Below the pieces are notes generated by a model. That model worked only from the letters and a program-made list of their open reading frames with translations, ran no database searches and had not been told where the DNA came from. The position numbers and the translations under genes were made by a program. 12,122 nucleotides of DNA from an uncultured Treponema sp. (lineage in GTDB: Bacteria; Spirochaetota; Spirochaetia; Treponematales; Treponemataceae), in assembly GCA_937923945.1 (NCBI GenBank), contig CALDWC010000081.1:1-12122 (forward strand). Reading direction: 5' to 3'. Shown one piece after another: positions 1 through 6,379 of this stretch (the first letter of the stretch is position 1; every line of letters starts with the position of its first letter).

Positions 1-14
1 TTTCAAAACTCGAC

Positions 15-78
15 GGGCATCTCTAAAAATCTAACCAAGTTTTTAGAGATGCCCTTAATTCTCGATTGAATTAATCAG
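15..78. repeat. Dispersed hairpin repeat, copy 1
   Basis: A perfect 15-bp inverted repeat pairs 15-29 (GGGCATCTCTAAAAA) with 40-54 around a 10-nt loop. It is followed at once by a second stem, TTAATTC (55-61) with GAATTAA (68-74). The 17 nt at 20-36 recur exactly at 11970-11986. The right-hand segment GATTGAATTAATCAG (64-78) recurs at 6196-6210 and 12016-12030. The element may begin before the window. No transposase is present, so a MITE-like or structured intergenic repeat is the best description. It could also act as a terminator-like hairpin, but no U-tract follows it. Confidence 0.75.
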
Positions 79-150
79 TACCTACCAGAGGAGTCACGCG
101 TTTATTTTTTTGACACGGAATTGGAGTGGACGCTCAAAAGTGTGTTTTAA
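70..150 (+). pseudogene. Possible 3' remnant of a truncated gene
   Basis: A frame open from 70 to the TAA at 148-150 encodes about 26 residues containing EESRVYFFDTELEWTLKSVF. It has no start codon and is closed upstream by a TGA at 67-69 inside the hairpin repeat. The composition is protein-like, with alternating hydrophobic and aromatic residues. The multi-hairpin element starts immediately after this stop, just as its second copy starts right after the stop of the lipoprotein gene at 4084-4086. That parallel suggests 148-150 is a genuine gene end. The parent gene is not identifiable from so short a tail, and chance openness cannot be excluded. Confidence 0.35.
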
Positions 151-308
151 AAGGAACGGTTAATTTCGGCACGAGTTACCGTGCCTCGTTAACCGGTCAA
201 GTTTTGCTTGACAAATCGAATTGCAAAACTTGCTTATTTATATGTGTGCTTATCGCACACTGAATTCAGCTTATTCGTGTGCTGAAGCACACTCACCGCT
301 GAATTTTA
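151..308 (+). repeat. 158-nt multi-hairpin element, copy A
   Basis: Four consecutive inverted repeats are visible. (1) CGGTTAA 157-163 pairs with TTAACCG 189-195 and encloses GGCACG 168-173 with CGTGCC 180-185. (2) AAGTTTTGC 199-207 pairs with GCAAAACTT 223-231. (3) GTGTGC 244-249 pairs with GCACAC 255-260. (4) AATTCAGC 263-270 pairs with GCTGAATT 298-305 and encloses GTGTGC 277-282 with GCACAC 287-292. A short alternative stem, GTCAAG 196-201 with CTTGAC 207-212, would exclude stem 2. The element ends at the ribosome binding site of the WD40/barrel gene, so it could lie in that gene's leader. Copy B is at 4087-4243. It may be a structured RNA or a palindromic DNA repeat. Confidence 0.7.
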
Positions 309-315
309 AGGAAGG
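308..315 (+). promoter_or_regulatory. Ribosome binding site deciding the start at 317
   Basis: The purine run AAGGAAGG lies just before ATG 317. The reading frame is open further upstream to an ATG at 221, but that start would translate through the palindromic element and would bury the signal peptide behind 32 extra residues. The site therefore favours 317. Confidence 0.7.
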
Positions 316-316
316 T

Positions 317-2209
317 ATGAAAAAGGTTTTATTTTTATTGTGGATCGGATTTTTTGTTTTCGATGTGTTCGCTGAAAGCTCCTCGGTTCTTCTTGATGAA
401 GCGGCTGAGCGGGTTTTCTTTGCGGAAAACAAAATTCTGATTCAACTAAAAGACGGAACATTACAAAAACTGTCCGTGAAAAATCGAGCGGTTACCGACG
501 TTTTACCGCTTGAAAGTATACGGGATGCCACTTTGGTAACTCAAGCCAAAGACAATGAACAAATCTTTTTGATAGTAACAAAAAATCAATCGTTGAAAAA
601 ACTCAATCTTAAAACGGGAAAAATTACAAATGTTTCAATCAAAACCGAAAATATTGAAATTAAAAGTATCGGAATACAGCAATCGAAAAGGCGCTTTGCA
701 ATCGGTTTTGCATCCGGGTTGGTCGGAATCAACGAACAATTAAAAACGAACAAAAAAGAACTGGATTATAAGTTTTCAAGTCACCGTGCGCCGGTGTATG
801 CGATCGATTTCAGTCGTACCGGTACGTACTTATTGACTGCATCTTCCGATAATAAAATTAAAATATGGGAAACGGAGATGTTTACCCCCGTGCGTGAATT
901 TGATTTTTACGGCACTTCAAACGTGCCGGTTATTTTTTCACCGGTAGGAGACTCTATTGCTGCGGCTTCTTCCGATACAACGCTTTTTATTAAAAATGTT
1001 TCCGGCAAAGCGGTGCCGCTCAAAGCGGAAAACGGCGTTGCCGGTTTTAAATTTACGCCCGACGGAAAATTTTTGGCACTGCAAAATAAACGCGGTGAAA
1101 TTGAATTTTACGCAGCCGATACCGGCGTGTTGTATGGAGTGATTCCGACGGGACTTTCCGCAATTACCGATTTTGCTTTTAACGAAAACGCTACGATGTT
1201 AGCGGTAGCGGGGAGCGATAAAACGCTGATGCTTTTTGATATGGCGGAAGAAATAACTGCATTTAAAAATCAGGCGACGGCACGGGATCATGAAGCGGAA
1301 TTAAATCAGTTCAAAGAAGCACCGCTTGCACAAATACCGGAGCCGCCGGTTTCAGAAAAACCTCAGCCTGCCGAAGAGCGTGAATCTGACGTTGAAAAAT
1401 CCGAAACGGCGGAACCGCAAACTACGATAAACGAAAAAAACGGTCTCGGCGAAAAACTTGACTCAATCGAAAAACGGCTTGATAAAATCGAAAGCGATAT
1501 ATCCGAAACGCAAAACGCGAGCGGCGAGGAAAAAACGTCCGAAACGGCTGTGCCCGAAGAGCGAGCGCAAACGGAACCATCAGAAGCGGAAAAAATGAAA
1601 ACAAAGTCTCCCGCGTCCGAAACGAAACCACCTTCGGAGCAAGCGTCCGGCGAATTTTCGGAAGAAGACGGGTTTTACTATAAAAGCAAAAAAAAGCCCG
1701 ATGCGGTGGAACTCGGAACTACGTTTTCGATCTACACCAAAAATCCGTACTATCTCGGTTCGTTTGATGTAACGCTCGGTTATTTTTTCTATCGGTGGAC
1801 AGCTCCGTTCTACTTCGGTCTTGACTGCGGTTTCAATACGGGCTTTCCGAATAAAAAATTTCCCTACGACTATTATCTCGGCGAGAAAAAGATACATTCG
1901 CCTTATGCGATGGACATCACCGTAACGGCGCCGATCGGTTTGTATTTTATGCCGTTTAATAACGACGTCGCGTTTCGCACGGAGTTGAGTGCAGGACTTT
2001 TGCTGCGCCGACTCTGGAACGGTTCAACCAAAGCATCGGTGCATACGAAATTTCATCCGCTTGCGACTATTGACTTTAAATTTTTAGTGGAGTATCGTTA
2101 TATTGCAGGAGTTCTCGGCGTACATTATGATACGAGTTTTAAGTTTGCGGTAACGGCGGGACTGAAGTTTATGATTCCGATCCGGTATAAAAAGAGAGGC
2201 GACAAATAG
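317..2209 (+). CDS. Secreted WD40-like propeller protein with C-terminal putative outer-membrane barrel
   Basis: This 630-aa protein has a signal peptide at residues 1-19 (basic MKK, hydrophobic core, probable cleavage after VFA). Residues about 25-310 form repeated WD40-like blades. The clearest is at 150-187, with SSHRAPVYAIDFSRTGTYLL and then a KIKIWE ending. Residues about 315-455 are a charged Glu/Lys/Pro-rich linker holding a short heptad-like coiled coil (GLGEKLDSIEKRLDKIESDI). Residues about 460-630 alternate aromatic and polar residues in strand-like blocks and end in basic residues, resembling a spirochaetal outer-membrane beta-barrel (inference). A periplasmic propeller tethered by a flexible linker to a membrane domain is the suggested architecture. 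No catalytic motif is seen and the partner is unknown. It is probably co-transcribed with the lipoprotein gene 53 nt downstream. The start was chosen from the signal peptide and RBS, rejecting ATG 221. Confidence 0.8.
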   Translation: MKKVLFLLWIGFFVFDVFAESSSVLLDEAAERVFFAENKILIQLKDGTLQKLSVKNRAVTDVLPLESIRDATLVTQAKDNEQIFLIVTKNQSLKKLNLKTGKITNVSIKTENIEIKSIGIQQSKRRFAIGFASGLVGINEQLKTNKKELDYKFSSHRAPVYAIDFSRTGTYLLTASSDNKIKIWETEMFTPVREFDFYGTSNVPVIFSPVGDSIAAASSDTTLFIKNVSGKAVPLKAENGVAGFKFTPDGKFLALQNKRGEIEFYAADTGVLYGVIPTGLSAITDFAFNENATMLAVAGSDKTLMLFDMAEEITAFKNQATARDHEAELNQFKEAPLAQIPEPPVSEKPQPAEERESDVEKSETAEPQTTINEKNGLGEKLDSIEKRLDKIESDISETQNASGEEKTSETAVPEERAQTEPSEAEKMKTKSPASETKPPSEQASGEFSEEDGFYYKSKKKPDAVELGTTFSIYTKNPYYLGSFDVTLGYFFYRWTAPFYFGLDCGFNTGFPNKKFPYDYYLGEKKIHSPYAMDITVTAPIGLYFMPFNNDVAFRTELSAGLLLRRLWNGSTKASVHTKFHPLATIDFKFLVEYRYIAGVLGVHYDTSFKFAVTAGLKFMIPIRYKKRGDK

Positions 2210-2262
2210 CTCACGTTTTTTATACGGAACGGGCGGTAACGGCGCAAGGAGCGGTAAACGAT

Positions 2263-4086
2263 ATGAAAAAGATTTTTAAATTTTTACCCATAATATTTCT
2301 TATGGTATTATTACCGATCAGTTGTAAAGCAGCTTTGGATGTTCCGCATATTGAAAAGAAACCGAAAAAAACGGCGTCCGCAAGGTCCGGGACTATACTC
2401 GTTCGGGTAGCTATGAACGACGAAAATTTTCCTTCGTACCGTACCGTTACGCCCGATGATTGGACTGAAGCAAAAAAAGAGCGCTTATCCTATGTTATTT
2501 ATCACGATTACGGCACCGCAAGCCCTGAACAATTGAGCGGATATATGAGCTGGAATGAGATAAAAGGCGGCTACTATCTCGGCCTTAATAAAAGCGGAGA
2601 ATATCGGCTCACCATGCTTGCGGTCGATAAAACCGACACTACAAAGATTGCTCTGAAAAGTGATGTCACAACAATAAGGGTTCCGGGAATTTCGCTTCTT
2701 ACTTTTGTGCTTCGTCCGTATCGGAAAGATACGGCTCTTAAAGGTACGGTTGATATTACTTTTAAATTTTTGGCGCCGGAAGCGGTGATTTACGCAACTG
2801 TTGACAAGGCGGAAGTGATCTTGCAAAAGGTATCAGCCGGAGCTGGCAGCACGCCGTCCACGACTTCAATTCCTTCCGGGGAGATGAGCTACACAGGAAG
2901 CGGCACGGATCGGATAGGAACATTTCGATACTCCAAAGATATTCCTCCGGGCAAATATATGCTTACGGCAACTTTGTACAATAATAACGATAGCGTTGCC
3001 ACGACACACGAATTGCTGATTGTCGACCCTGCAAATACCAGTACAAAGACTATACTTATTACCCGAGAGCAAAACACAACACAGGCGGATCCGTACCAGC
3101 CGACAAATTTTCGGGTTCAATATAAGCGACCCGGCGATACCGATACGACCTATAATGCGGTTTTTTCGTGGAAGAATAATGCAAACGACGCAACGGGATT
3201 TACTTTGGAAATACTTGACGAAAACGAACATCCGGTACAGCCGCAACCGTCTATGAATCCGTCGACACTACCGGCAAATACCACAAAAGTAGAAGTAAAA
3301 CTTGACTTGGGGAAAAAATACAAGGCTCGTGTGCGAGCGAAACGGGGAACTCAGTCGAGTAAGTGGACTGATTTAAAAAATCCGAATACCAATGATCTCA
3401 TCCACCTTGCGCGCATTACTTATAATGTAGACGGTGGAGGGGGCGTTTCGCGACCCGTTTATTTAATTGATGATGAAAGTGATGAGCTTACCATTAAGGC
3501 AAAAAGAATATCCAATCTTGTGTACAAAGGCAGTATTGATGGAAAAGTCCACTATGGATATTATACTCAAACGAAAGAGGGATTTTTATTGCCCGGTTCT
3601 GCAGGGCTTCCCTGTATATATGCCAAATATAATATGCCAAATGTTCCGACAAAACCTCTGATAGGCTGGGCGGGGGCGGCGGTAATTGATGGAATCGGAT
3701 TTCGATTAAAATCTGATATATACGAAAATATAAACTTACAGGTTAAATGGGAGGATCTTAATGGCAATATTAATTCTACAAGAAAACTCTGTTACATTGA
3801 GGGGCGAGGCAGAGATCATGTTATTATTACACAGGCGAATAGCACAACATTAACTGTCAAACCTGCAACAGTATATGGTATAGATCCTACTCCAAGCATT
3901 AAAAAGGTTACTTGGTATGTTGACGGCGAGTCGACACCAAGTACAACAACAACGCCGACCGAAGCGTCTTTATCCTATAGCTTTACCCCAACGCTCGACA
4001 AGACATTGTGGCATGTTGTTGCAGTCGTGGAGTTTGAAGGCGGCGGTACCAGTTCCGACTATTGTGATGTAGTAGTAGAAAAATAA
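2263..4086 (+). CDS. Lipoprotein with FN3 and Ig/PKD-like domains
   Basis: This 607-aa protein begins with a lipoprotein signal peptide. A basic MKKIFKF and hydrophobic core lead to the lipobox LPISC, so Cys21 is the predicted acylated residue. Residues about 43-150 and 160-270 look like beta-rich domains; the second contains IPPGKYMLTATLYNNNDSVA, typical of beta-sandwich surface proteins. Residues about 278-375 fit a fibronectin type III fold (PTNFRVQYK, VFSWKNNANDATGFTLEI, KKYKARVRAKRG). Residues about 385-475 resemble an InlB B-repeat-like segment ending TKPLIGWAG. Residues about 520-607 fit an Ig/PKD-like domain (VTWYVDGESTP). AAGGAG at 2246-2251 is the likely ribosome binding site, 11 nt from the ATG. 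It is probably surface or periplasmic and is likely expressed with the barrel protein upstream. No enzymatic motif is visible; adhesion or a structural role is a guess. A multi-hairpin element begins at the base after its stop. Confidence 0.8.
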   Translation: MKKIFKFLPIIFLMVLLPISCKAALDVPHIEKKPKKTASARSGTILVRVAMNDENFPSYRTVTPDDWTEAKKERLSYVIYHDYGTASPEQLSGYMSWNEIKGGYYLGLNKSGEYRLTMLAVDKTDTTKIALKSDVTTIRVPGISLLTFVLRPYRKDTALKGTVDITFKFLAPEAVIYATVDKAEVILQKVSAGAGSTPSTTSIPSGEMSYTGSGTDRIGTFRYSKDIPPGKYMLTATLYNNNDSVATTHELLIVDPANTSTKTILITREQNTTQADPYQPTNFRVQYKRPGDTDTTYNAVFSWKNNANDATGFTLEILDENEHPVQPQPSMNPSTLPANTTKVEVKLDLGKKYKARVRAKRGTQSSKWTDLKNPNTNDLIHLARITYNVDGGGGVSRPVYLIDDESDELTIKAKRISNLVYKGSIDGKVHYGYYTQTKEGFLLPGSAGLPCIYAKYNMPNVPTKPLIGWAGAAVIDGIGFRLKSDIYENINLQVKWEDLNGNINSTRKLCYIEGRGRDHVIITQANSTTLTVKPATVYGIDPTPSIKKVTWYVDGESTPSTTTTPTEASLSYSFTPTLDKTLWHVVAVVEFEGGGTSSDYCDVVVEK

Positions 4087-4243
4087 GGAACGTTTAACAT
4101 CGCCGCTGAAATAGCGCGGCTCGTTAAACGGTCGACTTTTGCTACTGCAAAAGATCGCATTTTTATAGTGCCGTTTCTCGGTTCTCGAAACGGCGTAAAT
4201 TCAGCTTATTCGTGTGCTGAAGCACACTCAACGCTGAATTTTA
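4087..4243 (+). repeat. 157-nt multi-hairpin element, copy B
   Basis: This is the second copy of the element at 151-308, starting right after the lipoprotein stop codon. Stem 1 pairs CGTTTAA 4091-4097 with TTAAACG 4124-4130 and encloses GCCGC 4102-4106 with GCGGC 4116-4120. Stem 2 pairs CTTTTGC 4136-4142 with GCAAAAG 4147-4153. Stem 3 pairs GCCGTTTC 4170-4177 with GAAACGGC 4187-4194. Stem 4 (4198-4240) is identical to copy A except for one base (4231). The stem order matches copy A, although stems 1-3 differ in sequence. No U-tract follows the last stem, so it is not a classic intrinsic terminator. It ends about 94 nt before the thrS promoter and so probably lies outside the thrS transcript. 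Confidence 0.7.
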
Positions 4244-4336
4244 TTGAAGATTATTCCGTGCGGACATCCTTCTTTTTTCGACGCACCCTGTTTTGGTACA
4301 TTTACTTCTTATTATAAAACGGTTATTTTAAATGAA

Positions 4337-4364
4337 TTGACAGAAAGCTTTTTTTCATTATAAT
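4337..4364 (+). promoter_or_regulatory. Sigma-70-type promoter of thrS
   Basis: A perfect -35 TTGACA (4337-4342) and a perfect -10 TATAAT (4359-4364) are separated by 16 bp. Transcription would start near 4371, about a dozen bases before ATG 4384. That leaves no room for a T-box or other leader control. Confidence 0.85.
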
Positions 4365-4383
4365 AATTCTTTTAGAGGTGTTT

Positions 4384-6144
4384 ATGAAAGCTTTACCAAA
4401 AAGTGAGCATTTAAATGTTGTGCGGCACAGTTTAGCACACGTCATGGCGGATGCCGTTGTAAAAATTTTTCCGGGAACAAAGGTTGCAATAGGTCCTGCA
4501 ATCGAAAACGGCTTTTATTATGATTTTCAGTTTCCCGATGGCGTAAAACCGACACCGGATGATTTTGAAAAAATAGAAAAAGAAATGCGCCGCATTATTG
4601 CAAGCGGAGCAAGTTTCGAACGGAAAGAACTTTCACGAAATGATGCGTTGACGCTTTTTGCCGACGAGCCGTATAAAACGGAAATCATTCAAGACTTGCC
4701 GGAAGATGCCGTCTTGAGCACATTCACCTCGGGAGATTTTGTTGACTTATGTAAGGGACCGCATGTCGATTCTATGAAAGAACTGAACGCCCAAAGTTTT
4801 AAACTTTTAAAAATTGCGGGAGCATACTGGCGGGGCGATGAACACCGTCCGATGCTCACGCGCATCTATGCAACCGGTTGGGAAAAACCGCAAGAATTGA
4901 AGGATTATCTCCACCTCATGGAAGAAGCGGAAAAAAACGACCACCGGAAATTAGGTCGCCAGTTGGATTTATTCCACATCGCCGATGAAAATCCCGGTGA
5001 AATTTTTTGGCACCCGAACGGTTGGATAATTTATCTGGAAATTCAAAAATACATGCGCGGACGACTCAAAGAATTCGGCTACAAAGAAGTGAACACGCCT
5101 TTTGTTATGCCGCAGTCGCTGTGGCTCCGTTCGGGACATTGGGCGAAATACCGTGAAAATATGTTTATCACCGAAAGCGAAAAGCGGCTTTTTGCGTTAA
5201 AACCGATGAACTGTCCGGGTCATGTTGAAATTTTTAAGCAGGGCATTAAAAGCTACAAAGATTTACCGTTGCGTCTTTCGGAATTCGGCTCCTGTACGCG
5301 GAATGAGCCTTCGGGGTCGCTGCACGGTATTTTTCGGGTGCGAGGCTTTGTTCAAGACGATGCGCATATTTTTTGTACGGAAGAGCAAATCTCCGGCGAA
5401 GTTGAACACTTTTGCCGACTGCTGGAAGTTGTCTATGAAGATTTCGGTTTTCCGAAAGAAACGATTGACGTAAAACTGTCAACGCGCCCCGAAAAAAGGC
5501 TCGGCGATGATGCAACCTGGGATCGGGCGGAAAAGGCACTCGGCGATGCTTGCAAAGCAGCCGGCTTTTCCTACGAAATTTCGGAAGGCGAAGGCGCTTT
5601 TTACGGACCGAAGCTGGAGTTTACGCTCTACGATTCACTCGGGCGAGCATGGCAGTGCGGAACGCTTCAACTCGATTACCAGCTGCCTTCCAAGGAGCGG
5701 CTCGATGCCGAATACATTGGCGAAGATAATAACCGACACAATGCGGTCATGCTCCACCGTGCAGTTTTGGGATCGATTGAACGCTTTATCGGTATTTTGC
5801 TGGAAACTTACGGCGGGGCTTTGCCGGTATGGTTATCACCGACACAAGTTGTTGTTATTCCGGTTGCTCCGAATTTTAACGACTATGCGGCATCACTCGC
5901 CTCTTTGCTGCAGGCAAAAGGAATCCGCAGTATTGCGGACCTCGACAGCGACCGCATGAACGCGAAAATCCGAAAATGGCAGGAACAGAAAGTGCCGTAT
6001 CAGCTCATTGTCGGGCAAAAAGAACAGGACAGTAATTCCGTTGCCGTGCGGCTACGAAAAGGTAAGGGACAAAACACGATGAGTGCCGCCGAATTTGAAC
6101 ATTATATTGCAGAAAAGATTAAAACGCATGCGGCGGAAGCGTAA
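4384..6144 (+). CDS. thrS: Threonyl-tRNA synthetase, TGS-less form
   Basis: This 586-aa enzyme joins threonine to tRNA-Thr using ATP in the cytoplasm. The N-terminal editing domain (about 1-185), which clears mischarged Ser-tRNA, keeps its H15xxxH19 and C123xxxH127 residues. The class II catalytic core (about 190-485) carries motif 2 around RNEPSGSLHG (306-315) and motif 3 around LHRAVLGSIERF (457-468). The zinc ligands are Cys277, His328 and His458. The anticodon-binding domain fills about 485-586. E. coli ThrRS is 642 aa and starts with an approximately 60-residue TGS domain; here the editing domain starts at once, so TGS is absent. From memory other spirochaetes also have this short form. 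ATG 4384 is chosen because AGAGGTG (4374-4380) lies just upstream; a GTG at 4378 would overlap that site. The gene has its own strong promoter, and only a hairpin repeat and a gene remnant separate its end from malQ. Confidence 0.97.
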   Translation: MKALPKSEHLNVVRHSLAHVMADAVVKIFPGTKVAIGPAIENGFYYDFQFPDGVKPTPDDFEKIEKEMRRIIASGASFERKELSRNDALTLFADEPYKTEIIQDLPEDAVLSTFTSGDFVDLCKGPHVDSMKELNAQSFKLLKIAGAYWRGDEHRPMLTRIYATGWEKPQELKDYLHLMEEAEKNDHRKLGRQLDLFHIADENPGEIFWHPNGWIIYLEIQKYMRGRLKEFGYKEVNTPFVMPQSLWLRSGHWAKYRENMFITESEKRLFALKPMNCPGHVEIFKQGIKSYKDLPLRLSEFGSCTRNEPSGSLHGIFRVRGFVQDDAHIFCTEEQISGEVEHFCRLLEVVYEDFGFPKETIDVKLSTRPEKRLGDDATWDRAEKALGDACKAAGFSYEISEGEGAFYGPKLEFTLYDSLGRAWQCGTLQLDYQLPSKERLDAEYIGEDNNRHNAVMLHRAVLGSIERFIGILLETYGGALPVWLSPTQVVVIPVAPNFNDYAASLASLLQAKGIRSIADLDSDRMNAKIRKWQEQKVPYQLIVGQKEQDSNSVAVRLRKGKGQNTMSAAEFEHYIAEKIKTHAAEA

Positions 6145-6182
6145 CGAGTTTTTTTTGCAATATTGGTAACTTGTGGAGGATG

Positions 6183-6210
6183 CTGATTAATTCTCGATTG
6201 AATTAATCAG
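6183..6210. repeat. Dispersed hairpin repeat, copy 2 (compact form)
   Basis: A perfect 11-bp inverted repeat pairs CTGATTAATTC (6183-6193) with GAATTAATCAG (6200-6210) around TCGATT. The right arm matches copies 1 and 3. The left arm matches the CTGATTAA that begins copy 3 at 11941, so this copy looks like a version lacking the central 20-36-type hairpin. It lies between the convergent thrS and malQ genes and could block transcription in either direction, but no T-run follows it. Confidence 0.7.
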
Positions 6211-6214
6211 TGTC

Positions 6215-6379
6215 TCCGAAAAGCAATTCTACCGATTCCGTGAAAAATATTTTTCCGGCAAAAGCGATAAAATCTATTTTGAAATCAGCAACAACGCCGC
6301 GGACAATAAATTTTTTACCCGAAAAATTGAGTTTACAGAAATCGATATTACCCGCGGATGCTCTTTACCAATGCGATAA
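6215..6379 (+). pseudogene. Decayed coding fragment with no start
   Basis: The frame from 6215 to the TAA at 6377-6379 reads SEKQFYRFREKYFSGKSDKI, then a strand-rich stretch including YFEISNNAADNKFF and RKIEFTEIDITRG. Codon choice and composition resemble the neighbouring genes, much more than a second open frame over the same bases that starts at GTG 6210. There is no ATG, no ribosome binding site and no upstream part. The coding-like text begins directly at the right edge of the hairpin repeat (6183-6210), and the tail overlaps the malQ 3' end on the opposite strand. It is most likely the C-terminal remnant of a lost gene. I do not recognise the family. Confidence 0.45.

Noticed and set aside
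221..316. Upstream ATG start for the WD40/barrel gene.
   Set aside because: It would translate the palindromic element and place 32 residues before a clear signal peptide, and it has no ribosome binding site.
4087..4133. Integron attC-like site: GTTTAAC (4092-4098) and GTTAAAC (4123-4129) fit the R''/R' core consensus and follow a stop codon.
   Set aside because: The site spans about 38 nt, too short for the usual attC layout with separate L boxes. Copy A (GGTTAAT/GTTAACC) breaks the consensus, and no integrase or cassette-like genes are present. The known integron of T. denticola makes it worth a quick check, but not a call.
4244..4383. T-box or other leader control for thrS.
   Set aside because: The promoter at 4337-4364 gives a leader of about a dozen bases, and no T-box sequence is visible upstream.
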